A DNA stretch of 64,000 nucleotides from Streptomyces himalayensis subsp. himalayensis (GTDB lineage: Bacteria > Actinomycetota > Actinomycetes > Streptomycetales > Streptomycetaceae), in the NCBI RefSeq assembly GCF_013778455.1, contig NZ_JACEHE010000015.1:186001-250000 (forward strand), in the 5' to 3' direction. Position numbers and translations under genes: made by a program. Shown piece by piece: positions 43,330-51,115 of the stretch; positions within the stretch are counted from its first letter, which is position 1, and every line of letters begins with the position of its first letter. The notes below the pieces were generated by a model. The model was not told the DNA's origin and searched no databases. It was given only the letters and a program-made list of their open reading frames with translations.

Positions 43330-44943
43330 TCAGGCCCGGTAGGCCACCAGCGCCACCATCCCCGCCTCACCGTGATACGCGTTGTGGCAGTGCAGCATCC
43401 ATTGACCGGGGTTGTCCGCGTCGAAGACGACGGACAGCTTCTTCTTCGGCAGCACGATTGTGGTGTCCTTGCGCGGGCCGCTGGTCCCGAGCTGGTAGGT
43501 GTGGCCGTGCAGGTGCATCGGATGCCACATCTCCGTTGTATTCACGAAGTCAAGCTGGACCCGCTGGCCCTCCTCGATCGTGAGCGGATTCGCGGCCGGG
43601 TCGTCCATATCGAAGGCTTTGCCGTTGATGGCCCAGTTGTACTTGCCCATGCTGCCGGTCAGCTCGATGCGGTGCACCCTGTCCGCCTTCTTGGACGGCA
43701 GCCGCACGTCGTCCGCCGCGCGCAGCTGGGACGCGGTGAGGATCTTGCCTTCCAGCTCCTTCGGGCGGACGGTCGCGCTCGGCGCGCTGCCGGATCCCGT
43801 GCGGATCAGGGCCATGCCCGTGGTGTCCTTGCCTTCCGCCAGCGCGACCAGCGGGAAGACGCCGTCGCCGAGGGTGACCAGTACGTCGTACCGCTCGCCC
43901 ATGCTGATCAGCAGGGCGTCGACCTGCTGATGCTCGACGGGGAAACCGTCGGTGTGGGTGATGGTGAGCTTGTGGCCGCCGAGCGCGACCCGGTACGCCG
44001 TGTCACCGCCCGCGTTGATGATCCGCAGCCGCACGCGCTTGCCGGGCTTGCCCTGGTAGACATCCGGGTCGGCGGGGACACGGCCGTTGACCAGGTGGTA
44101 CGGGTACTTCACGTCACCGGCGTCGCCTCCGAGCAGGTCGCTCTCGGCGCCCATGAGCATGAACTTCATGGACGTATCGCCGGACGAGGATGAGGCGGAG
44201 GGGGACGCGGAGTCGTCGCCCATGCCCATTCCCTCCATGTTCCCCATGTCGTGCCCCTCGTGGCCGCTGCTGGAGCTGGCGTCATCGTCCATGTCCATGC
44301 CGCCCATGCCCTGCCGGAGTTCGGCGAAGACCTCGTCGGGGGTGCCGGTGACACCGTCGACCCAGTCATCGAGAACGATGACCCACTCGTCGTCGTACGA
44401 CAGCGGCTCCTTCGGGTCCTCGACGATCAGCGGGGCATACAGACCGCGGTCAAGCTGGACGCCGACATGGGGGTGGAAGAAGTACGTGCCGGGGGCGTCG
44501 GCGATGAAGCGGTAGGTGAAGTTGCTCCCGGCCCGTACGGCCGGCTGCGTGACTGGCGGCACACCGTCCATGTCGCTGCGCAGAGCGATGCCGTGCCAAT
44601 GGACGGATGTGGTGGTCTTGTTGGGCAGCTGGTTGGACAGCTCGGCGGCCAGCGTGTCGCCTACGGACACACGGAGTTCCTTGCCCGGCGCCTGGCCGCT
44701 GAAGGCCCAGCTCTTGGCCATGACACCGCCACCGAGGTCCAGCATGTCGGGCGCGGCGGTCAGGGTGACGTTGTGCACCTTGCCAGTGCTGGTGCGCTTC
44801 TTCTCGGCCGCGGCGACCGCCGAGCCGGACGGGTTGACGAGGGCAGGCGTGCTGCCGGAGTTGCTGGTGCAGGCGGCTAGCGCGCCCACGCCGGCGACGC
44901 CGAGCCCTGCCATCAGAATGGAGCGGCGGTTGATGCTGTTCAT
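43330..44943 (-). CDS. Multicopper oxidase, exported lipoprotein
   Basis: Three-domain laccase/CueO-like oxidase, 537 residues. N-terminal SINRRSILMAGLGVAGVGALAAC has a twin-arginine motif and a lipobox ending at Cys25, so it is folded before export and anchored outside. Copper ligands: HWHG (115-118), HPH (157-159), HPMHLHGH (474-481) and HCHNAYHGEAGM (518-529). A Met/His-rich insert (GMGGMDMDDD...GHEGHDMGNMEGMGMG, about 210-240) resembles the CueO methionine region. Should oxidise Cu(I) to less toxic Cu(II). Confidence 0.95.
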   Translation of the reverse strand: MNSINRRSILMAGLGVAGVGALAACTSNSGSTPALVNPSGSAVAAAEKKRTSTGKVHNVTLTAAPDMLDLGGGVMAKSWAFSGQAPGKELRVSVGDTLAAELSNQLPNKTTTSVHWHGIALRSDMDGVPPVTQPAVRAGSNFTYRFIADAPGTYFFHPHVGVQLDRGLYAPLIVEDPKEPLSYDDEWVIVLDDWVDGVTGTPDEVFAELRQGMGGMDMDDDASSSSGHEGHDMGNMEGMGMGDDSASPSASSSSGDTSMKFMLMGAESDLLGGDAGDVKYPYHLVNGRVPADPDVYQGKPGKRVRLRIINAGGDTAYRVALGGHKLTITHTDGFPVEHQQVDALLISMGERYDVLVTLGDGVFPLVALAEGKDTTGMALIRTGSGSAPSATVRPKELEGKILTASQLRAADDVRLPSKKADRVHRIELTGSMGKYNWAINGKAFDMDDPAANPLTIEEGQRVQLDFVNTTEMWHPMHLHGHTYQLGTSGPRKDTTIVLPKKKLSVVFDADNPGQWMLHCHNAYHGEAGMVALVAYRA

Positions 44944-45037
44944 GTGAGTTCGTCCTCGATCTCTGTGTGCGCATGGGATCACGTGCGGAGACGGCTCCTC
45001 GGCATGACAGGGCAACGAGGAGACCGTTGGGCACGGC

Positions 45038-45538
45038 CTAAATGCGCAGCTGAGAGAGAACAGATAGGTCCGGGGGTGCTCGACCCACCGTCCCGGCGGG
45101 CTCCGAACCCGGGACGGTCGCTTCGAACGGACGGTGGTCGCAGGCGCCCCAGGATTCCGCCGGCGGCGCGAGGTTCACCGCGTCGACGGTCGCCGACGCG
45201 CAATGCTGCATGACCATGCTGGAACAGGCCGCACGAGAGGAACCGTCCACAGCCGGTGCGGCGGCCGTCGGCTCCGCAGCATGCGCGGCGGCGTTCCCGT
45301 GTGCGCGCTGGGCCACGTCCACGGCATGCGCGGCGGGACTGCCCGTCATCATCACGCCGGACATGCCCGCCATCACGTGGACGGCGGACGCCGGTGCCAT
45401 GCTGATGGCCGCAGCGGACGTCTCATGGTGAACCAGTAGGGCGAGCGCGGCGAACAGAGCGATGGCGGCAGCGCGCGTCCAGCGGACGACGCTGTCTGAG
45501 GCACGGGTCCGCGAGGCGAAGGTATCCCCTACCGTCAT
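45038..45538 (-). CDS. Small His/Met-rich exported membrane protein (DUF6153-like)
   Basis: 166 residues. Membrane segment RAAAIALFAALALLVHHETSAAA, then VHVMAGMSGVMMTGSPAAHAVDVAQRAHG with many Met/His, and Cys residues in AACSSMVMQHCASAT. The layout matches the protein at 34405. Directly upstream of the multicopper oxidase on the same strand, 94 bases apart, and preceded by a CsoR-like site at 45581, so both are probably copper-induced together. Confidence 0.7.
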   Translation of the reverse strand: MTVGDTFASRTRASDSVVRWTRAAAIALFAALALLVHHETSAAAISMAPASAVHVMAGMSGVMMTGSPAAHAVDVAQRAHGNAAAHAAEPTAAAPAVDGSSRAACSSMVMQHCASATVDAVNLAPPAESWGACDHRPFEATVPGSEPAGTVGRAPPDLSVLSQLRI

Positions 45539-45580
45539 CGCTTCCCTACGAGTTCCAATGCGAAAGCAGCCCCAGCCAAT

Positions 45581-45597
45581 ATACCCCCACGGGGTAA
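45581..45597. promoter_or_regulatory. CsoR-like operator of the multicopper-oxidase unit
   Basis: ATACCCCCACGGGGTAA, with TACCCC and GGGGTA half-sites around CAC, 43 bases upstream of the minus-strand gene start. Confidence 0.65.
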
Positions 45598-45682
45598 GTG
45601 GGGCATTCGAACCCACCCGGAAGGATGATCGCGGCCTCCAGGAGGGAAGATCGATCGCGGGCAAGCGGCACCGGACTCAAGT

Positions 45683-45950
45683 GTGGTGGCGGGGGCCTTC
45701 CTCATGCTGGTCGCCACCGCGTTGCTGATCGCGTTCTTCTGGGCGTGGCAGTCGTCTCCGCCGTCGCGGCATCCGGCCTCGAATACGGTGTGGTCGGCGG
45801 CTTCCCCGACGCGTTCACCGTCTGTGCCGTGGCGGCCGCCGTCGGCGCGGTGGTGGCGCTGGCGCTCGTCGCCCGCGGCAAGCCGCAGTTGACGGTCGGC
45901 CCTCACGTGCACTCAGGGCCCTGGTGCTGTTGTTCGCGGGCGTGATGGAC
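45683..45950 (+). pseudogene. Possible remnant of an MFS exporter C-terminus
   Basis: Two adjacent frames give hydrophobic segments in succession: VVAGAFLMLVATALLIAFFWA in one and VAVVSAVAASGLEYGVVGGF plus DAFTVCAVAAAVGAVVALAL in the other, then a polar tail. This looks like the last helices of a 14-helix MFS exporter interrupted by a frameshift, without a start. Nothing else convincing lies between 45598 and 46145. Confidence 0.35.
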
Positions 45951-46145
45951 GCCAAGTGACCACCGTCAGGGACGGAACCCCACAAGTCGTGCGCTTGCAC
46001 GCGATGCCCTCAAGTATCCGAAAATACAGTTGGGTTAAAGGACTGTCAGGCGGCTGAGGCGCCAAGTACCTTTCCGATGCCGGTCGATCGACCGGCATCG
46101 TCTCGTCCTGGGCCGGTGATCCCGGCCCTACGAGTGGAGGGGAAC

Positions 46146-48005
46146 ATGCGCAAAGCCCATAGACGGGTCGGCGTAAGCCTTGTCGCGGCGATGGTCTTCG
46201 CCGCGACCGGCCTCGCCGGCTCCGCGCAGGGACACGACGGGGTCTCCGCCGGCGACGGTGTCATCGACAACGCGGCCGCCACCCACGACCACGACCAGCA
46301 CGGCGGCCACGAGGGCCATCTGCCGGCCACGAGCAAAGACGTCCGCCTCGTCAGCAAGCTCAAGCTGCCCCACGTCACCGAAGGGAAGATCGCCGACGTC
46401 GGGGTCTTCAAGGGGTACGCCTATCTCGCTTCCTGGGGCGGCGTGGGCTGTGACAACACCGGCGTGCACGTGGTGGACATCCGCAACCCCGCGAAGCCGA
46501 AGGTGGCCGGGTTCATCCCGGCGCCGGCCGGCAGCGCCCCCGGTGAGGGCATCCAGACGGTGCACATCTCCACGCCCGCCTTCACCGGCGACATCCTCGT
46601 CAGCAACAACGAGATCTGCGGCGAGACCGGGTCCGGCGGCATGAACATCTACGACGTGACCAAGCCGACCGAGCCCAAGGTACTGGCCGAGGGTGTCGGC
46701 GACTTCACTCTCGAAGGTGAGCAGACGGAGATCGCCCGCCAGATCCACAGCGTCTTCGCGTGGGACGCGGGCAGCAAGGCGTACGCCGTCATCGTGGACA
46801 ACGAAGAGGGCACGGACGTCGACATCGTCGACATCACCGACCCCGCCAAGGCGCAGCTCATCGCCGAGTACGACCTCGACGAGACCTTCCCGCAGATCGT
46901 CCAGGAAGCCCCGGCCAACCTCACCGAGATCTTCCTGCACGACATGGTCGTCAAGAACGTCCACGGCCGCCAGGTCCTGCTGGCCTCGTACTGGGACGCC
47001 GGGTACGTGGCCCTCGACGTGACTGACCCGAAGAACCTCACGTACATCGGTGACACCGACTTCACCGACCCCGACCCCGAGGCCGCCGAGAGCGGTCTCA
47101 CGGTGGCACCGGAGGGCAACGGCCACCAGGCCGAGTTCACCCTCGACAACCGGTATGTCATCGGCGCCGACGAGGACTTCGCCCCGTACGCCCTGTCCGC
47201 CCGCAACCTCGACGACGACACCGCCGTCACCGCCGGCCAGGGCATCCCCCTGGAGGAAGGCAAGTCCGTCAGCGGCGGCACGGTGTACGCAGGGCTCGCG
47301 TGCAACGACAGCCCGGCCGTCCCCGCGGGTGACCCTGCGGCCGTCGACATCGCCGTCGTGGAGCGCGGCGTGTGCACCTTCACCGAGAAGGCCGCCAAGG
47401 TCGAGGCCGCAGGCGGCTACGACGCGATCCTCGTCTTCAACCGCACCGGCTCCGACGCCTGCGACGCCCAGTCCGGGATGAGCGTCGAAGGCTCCCTGCC
47501 CACCTTCGGTGTCGCGCCGCGTTCGCAGGGCTTCGCCGTCTTCGACCAGCCCTACAGCAACGACGACTGCCTCGCCGGCACGGGACCGGCCACGCTGCCG
47601 GTGGACATCGGCACCAAGGGTGACCAGCTCACCTTCTCGTCGTACTTCGACGGCTGGGGCTACGCGCATCTGTACCGCACCAAGGGCGGCAAGATGACCG
47701 AGCTGGACACCTACGCGATCCCGGAGGCGCACGATCCCGCGCACGCGTCCGGATCGGGCGATCTGTCGATCCATGAGGTGGCGGCCTCGCAGGTGCGGCC
47801 CGACCTGGCGTACTTCTCGTACTACGCAGGCGGATTCCGGGTCGCGAAGATCAAGAAGGACAAGCTCGTGGAGGTCGGCCGCTTCATCGACAAGGGCGGC
47901 AACAACTTCTGGGGCGTCCAGACCTTCAACCACTTCGGCCAGGAGTACGTGGCGGCGTCCGACCGCGACTTCGGGCTCTACATCTTCCAGTACACCGGCG
48001 GCTGA
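46146..48005 (+). CDS. Secreted LVIVD-repeat propeller protein with PA domain
   Basis: 619 residues, exported (signal peptide KAHRRVGVSLVAAMVFAATGLAGSAQG). A His-rich mature N-terminus (HDHDQHGGHEGHL) is followed by LVIVD-type repeats (GVHVVDIRNPAKPKVAGFI, MNIYDVTKPTEPKVLAE, VDIVDITDPAKAQLIAEY, YVALDVTDPKNLTYIG). A protease-associated domain (about residues 380-490, GVCTFTEKAAKVEAAGGYDAILVFN) interrupts the propeller. ATG at 46146 with GGAGGGG upstream. Probably a surface or secreted metal-linked protein; no catalytic motif is seen. Confidence 0.85.
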   Translation: MRKAHRRVGVSLVAAMVFAATGLAGSAQGHDGVSAGDGVIDNAAATHDHDQHGGHEGHLPATSKDVRLVSKLKLPHVTEGKIADVGVFKGYAYLASWGGVGCDNTGVHVVDIRNPAKPKVAGFIPAPAGSAPGEGIQTVHISTPAFTGDILVSNNEICGETGSGGMNIYDVTKPTEPKVLAEGVGDFTLEGEQTEIARQIHSVFAWDAGSKAYAVIVDNEEGTDVDIVDITDPAKAQLIAEYDLDETFPQIVQEAPANLTEIFLHDMVVKNVHGRQVLLASYWDAGYVALDVTDPKNLTYIGDTDFTDPDPEAAESGLTVAPEGNGHQAEFTLDNRYVIGADEDFAPYALSARNLDDDTAVTAGQGIPLEEGKSVSGGTVYAGLACNDSPAVPAGDPAAVDIAVVERGVCTFTEKAAKVEAAGGYDAILVFNRTGSDACDAQSGMSVEGSLPTFGVAPRSQGFAVFDQPYSNDDCLAGTGPATLPVDIGTKGDQLTFSSYFDGWGYAHLYRTKGGKMTELDTYAIPEAHDPAHASGSGDLSIHEVAASQVRPDLAYFSYYAGGFRVAKIKKDKLVEVGRFIDKGGNNFWGVQTFNHFGQEYVAASDRDFGLYIFQYTGG

Positions 48006-48022
48006 GCAGGGCTGAACGCTGC

Positions 48023-48055
48023 GGGGTCCCGAGTCGTTCGACGGCTCGGGACCCC
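48023..48055 (+). terminator. Terminator after the LVIVD protein gene
   Basis: Perfect 11-bp inverted repeat (GGGGTCCCGAG) with an 11-base loop, 17 bases after the stop. Confidence 0.85.
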
Positions 48056-48690
48056 TGCGCAGTTTCCACAACGCGACAGCGCAGATCCAGGTCACCAGGA
48101 ACGTGACGACGATGCCGATCCCGATGGCGTTGAGGTCGATGCTGCCGAGCAGCTTCCACGGCTGGCGGCCGTCGACGCCGAGACGTTCCGCGAGGAGCGA
48201 GACCAGCTCGACCGTGCCGACGACGAAGGCGACGAAGATCGACAGCCCGGTCATGGTCATCCGAGGCCGAAGAGCAGTCCGACGAAGTACAGCTGCCAGG
48301 TGTGGTTGATGAAACGGTGTACCGGCCCTTGAACACCCGGTTCATCAGACCGCGGCTTGCGAGCAGCTCCTCGAGTTCCTCCGGTTGGTGGCTGCCAGCC
48401 TTCGCCTCCCGCCAGGTGCGGACGATGCCACGCAGCACTGCGAGATTCATGGCCACGATGGCATAGAGGAAGACACCCGAGACAAGGGTGCCGATGATTC
48501 CACCGGTCTCGGCGAAGCCGGCCTGGAAGCGGTTGGCGGCCTGGGCAGCGAAGGCGATGGCGACGGAGAGCGCGAAGACGACAGTCGAGTGGCCCAGCGA
48601 GAAGGCGAGACCCAGGCCCAGCGGGCGCTTGCCCTTCTGGAGCAGGTAGCGAGTGGCGTCGTCGATGGCCGCGACGGCGGGTTCGCGCCC
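48056..48690 (-). pseudogene. Decayed NixA/HoxN-type nickel-cobalt transporter
   Basis: Three pieces in order on the minus strand: AAIDDATRYLLQKGKRPLG through GIVRTWREAKAGSHQPEELEELLASRGLMNRVFKGRY (about 48675-48300); then, after a one-base shift, INHTWQLYFVGLLFGLG; then in a third frame TMTGLSIFVAFVVGTVELVS through WKLRRG. Comparison with the family shows the start region with the metal motif HAxDADHI missing. About 75 residues between GLLFGLG and TGLSIF are also deleted. It cannot make a working transporter. Confidence 0.75.
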
Positions 48691-48714
48691 CCGGCTGTCC
48701 GGCGGGCGCCGCAA

Positions 48715-49267
48715 TGGTACTCGTCACTGGGATTCCTTCGCGGCTGATCACGCCGATGCATAACGCGACCTAAGCCTGCTTGCGAAGGATGTGCAGAAGG
48801 AGGCGGGGGCTTTCTTCCGACACGCAGTGTTCGGGCCCGGCCCCACGGCCCAGGCGCGTCGCCGTCTTCTTGCCCGGCCGACGACCAGCTCGACAGGTGT
48901 CCGCTGGCGGACCCGGATTACATTGGGGCTGTAGCCGCGCGCACTGTCACGCCGACGCGCTGCACCCCGTCCCCGATATACGGGGTGTCGTCCCGGCACG
49001 ACCCCAACAAGGAACCACCCCCGGCGATCAAGAGCGCGGCGACCGCGATGTCGCCGAGATCAAGGCACTCATGGGAGACCGTCCTTTCAGCCCGCTACGC
49101 CACCCTCGCTCCGAGCACCCCTGCGAGGTCGGGCCTCAACGGCCCAACAGGTTGGGACCTTCAGACCATGCGACACCGGCGGCGCCAGAGACAGGCTGAC
49201 AGCACGGGATACAACCCCGACGACAACAGTCGGGCCGCAACGTCCGGCTGACCTGGGCGGTGACACG
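48715..49267. other. Region without a recognisable gene
   Basis: About 550 bases between the nickel-transporter remnant and the SHOCT gene. Short frames exist on both strands, but none shows a ribosome-binding site with conserved-looking sequence. It may hold further degraded material. Confidence 0.4.
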
Positions 49268-49534
49268 ATGATGTTCTGGTTCGACCACGGCGTCGGCGGG
49301 TGGGGCTGGTTGGCGATGTCGATCACCATGATCCTGTTCTGGGCGCTGATCATCACCGCTGCCGTGCTGCTCTTCCGCGCCCTGGGCCGCCAGCGCGAGC
49401 ACACTCACACCCCTGCTGGTCCTGCGCCCGAGCAGACGCTCGCCGAGCGGTTCGCCCGTGGCGAGATCGACGAGGAGGAGTACCGGCGCCGTCTGGCCGT
49501 ACTGCGCGATGCCGGGCCGGCTAGCCGTCCCTGA
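49268..49534 (+). CDS. SHOCT-domain small membrane protein
   Basis: 88 residues. Trp/Phe-rich N-terminus, one membrane helix (SITMILFWALIITAAVLLF), a short His-containing linker, and the C-terminal SHOCT motif TLAERFARGEIDEEEYRRRLAVLR. Such proteins are common in metal-resistance islands; role unknown. Two consecutive ATG codons (49268, 49271) are possible starts. Likely co-transcribed with the next small membrane protein 58 bases downstream. Confidence 0.85.
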   Translation: MMFWFDHGVGGWGWLAMSITMILFWALIITAAVLLFRALGRQREHTHTPAGPAPEQTLAERFARGEIDEEEYRRRLAVLRDAGPASRP

Positions 49535-49592
49535 TCTTCAGGCTGCGCACGCGCGGCCTCACACACCGTGCGGGTCTTTAAGGAGGCCCACC

Positions 49593-49847
49593 GTGAACAT
49601 CGGCAAGCGCAACTACGGCCTGTTAGCCATCGCGCTCGCTATCGTCTTGGTCGGCGCACTGGCGCTCGGCCTGCCCTTGAGCACCCTGGTCCTGCTGGGC
49701 ATCGTTCTCCTCTGCCCGCTGATGATGTTCTTCATGATGCGCGGCATGCACGACGGATCCGGCCAGGACACCGACCAGGCGGACCGGCCGCGGTTCCACG
49801 ACCACCACACCGGACCTCGGCGACCCTGGCGAGCACGACCGCGATGA
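49593..49847 (+). CDS. Small membrane protein (DUF2933-like)
   Basis: 84 residues with two membrane helices (LAIALAIVLVGALALGLPL, LVLLGIVLLCPLMMFFMMRGM) and a His/Asp-rich tail (RPRFHDHHTGPRRP). CPLMMFFMMRGMH with Cys, Met and His suggests metal handling. GTG start with AAGGAGG upstream. Last complete gene before the tRNA-Met end of the island. Confidence 0.7.
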   Translation: MNIGKRNYGLLAIALAIVLVGALALGLPLSTLVLLGIVLLCPLMMFFMMRGMHDGSGQDTDQADRPRFHDHHTGPRRPWRARPR

Positions 49848-50009
49848 TCACCCTCGCCGGCCGGGGGAAGGACGATGCCGCCAACGCGGCCGTGAAGTGG
49901 ATACGTGACCACTGCGCCTCGAACGACCTGGAGCTGGTCCGGTCGAGAACTTCAACCGGCCGCTTGCCCCCTGCGTGTCCCCTGGGTCTTGATCCATGGG
50001 AGTGAACAG

Positions 50010-50034
50010 GGGTCGCCACGCCGCGTGGCGACCC
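50010..50034 (-). terminator. Terminator downstream of tRNA-Met
   Basis: Perfect 11-bp inverted repeat (GGGTCGCCACG) with a 3-base loop, 52 bases beyond the tRNA 3' end. A degenerate version accompanies the tRNA fragment at 27796. Confidence 0.8.
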
Positions 50035-50117
50035 TCGTTCTTACATCGTCGCAGGTAAAAACGATCCTGCCGAAGTGTGCGCAGGTGGGGCGGGTGGGAC
50101 TCGAACCCACGGCCGAC
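50022..50117 (-). other. Attachment-site copy within tRNA-Met (right end of island)
   Basis: Partner of the segment 27796-27889. 50089-50117, inside the tRNA, is identical to the other copy; the flank to 50022 is about 80-85% alike by eye, with a 2-base gap. Element sequence would lie to the left of this copy, and the tRNA is intact because the element restored its 3' end. Confidence 0.7.
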
Positions 50118-50159
50118 GGATTATGAGTCCGCTGCTCTAACCGGCTGAGCTACCGCCCC
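50086..50159 (-). tRNA. tRNA-Met (CAT)
   Basis: 74 nt. Acceptor stem GGGGCGG/CCGCCCC, D-arm TAGCTCAGCCGGTTAGAGCA, anticodon loop CTCATAA with CAT, T-arm GTGGGTTCGAGTCCCAC, discriminator A. Probably the elongator tRNA-Met; a lysidine-modified tRNA-Ile2 cannot be excluded from the anticodon alone. Confidence 0.93.
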
Positions 50160-50357
50160 GTTACGGCGCGTCGCGCACATTTGTACGCGCCGTCTGCCGC
50201 AGCATAGCCGTTCATACGATCTCCTGCGTCCCATGGCCGGCCAGCCACGACCATGAGGACTTCCGGCATGCCCACGTGGTTCCCGCGGACGGGACAGCGA
50301 TGCCCCGGAGACCGAACCGGACAGAACCCGGACCCGGACAGGCCCCGGACCCGGACA

Positions 50358-50383
50358 TGAAAAAGGACCCCTGAGGGGTCCTT
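50358..50383 (-). terminator. Rho-independent terminator of the tRNA-Asn transcript
   Basis: On the minus strand, stem AAGGACCCC/GGGGTCCTT with a TCA loop, running into a five-T tract. One of the few terminators here with a T-run. Confidence 0.9.
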
Positions 50384-50391
50384 CCCGGCTG

Positions 50392-50464
50392 CTCCCCCGA
50401 CTGGACTCGAACCAGTAACCTGCCGGTTAACAGCCGGCTGCTCTGCCAATTGAGCTACGGAGGA
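50392..50464 (-). tRNA. tRNA-Asn (GTT), copy 2
   Basis: 73 nt, acceptor TCCTCCG/CGGGGGA, anticodon loop CTGTTAA with GTT, T-arm with GGTTCGAGTCC, discriminator G. Identical to the copy five bases upstream on the same transcript. Confidence 0.95.
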
Positions 50465-50469
50465 TCGAG

Positions 50470-50542
50470 CTCCCCCGACTGGACTCGAACCAGTAACCTG
50501 CCGGTTAACAGCCGGCTGCTCTGCCAATTGAGCTACGGAGGA
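50470..50542 (-). tRNA. tRNA-Asn (GTT), copy 1
   Basis: 73 nt, identical in sequence to the copy at 50392-50464; the 5-base spacer TCGAG separates them. Tandem duplication of the gene, both served by the terminator at 50358. Confidence 0.95.
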
Positions 50543-50694
50543 TCGCCTCGTTGCATCGAACGCACCTACCTGGGTATTCGCCAGGCGGCACGCGCTCGCT
50601 GCAGCACATACATTAGCGCAAGCAGGGGGGTGCTCCGCCAATCGGTACTTCCGACGACCGACTCCGACGTAAGAGCAAGGGAAGGGTGGCAGCC

Positions 50695-50994
50695 ATGCGC
50701 TACCGGCTCACATTCATCGCCGGCCTGGCCCTCGGTTACGTGCTCGGGACACGCGCCGGACGGGAGCGCTACGAGGAGCTGAAGAAGTCTGCCCGTTCCT
50801 TCACCCAGAACCCGGCCGTGCGCAACGCCGCCGAGTCCGCGGCCCAGCAGAGCCGTGTCTACGCGGGCAGGGCCGTGCACGCGGTGAACGAGAAGGTCGG
50901 CGACCGCTTGCCGGACTCGGTGACCCAGCGCGTACGGGCCCTGCGCGAGCGCGGCCGGACCGGCGAGGACGACTGGGGCACCAGCAACACCTGA
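50695..50994 (+). CDS. YtxH-domain small protein
   Basis: 99 residues. One N-terminal hydrophobic segment (LTFIAGLALGYVLGTRAG) followed by a long charged helix (RERYEELKKSARSFTQ...), the YtxH/gas-vesicle-like pattern. ATG at 50695 with AGGGAAGGG upstream. Function unknown, membrane-associated and widespread in Streptomyces. Confidence 0.85.
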   Translation: MRYRLTFIAGLALGYVLGTRAGRERYEELKKSARSFTQNPAVRNAAESAAQQSRVYAGRAVHAVNEKVGDRLPDSVTQRVRALRERGRTGEDDWGTSNT

Positions 50995-51115
50995 CGTCCG
51001 GACTCGCAGCATCCGCCGGCCTTCACCGGCCGCAGGGACCGGCGGCGCACCGCTCCCTGGTCCCCGATGTTCACTGTGGTGCGGAACACGTCTCGCGGTG
51101 CGGCAGAATTTCAGC

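Noticed and set aside
46128..48260. Minus-strand 710-codon frame opposite the LVIVD gene
   Set aside because: Only its first 80 residues are meaningful, as the tail of the nickel transporter remnant; the rest is antisense.
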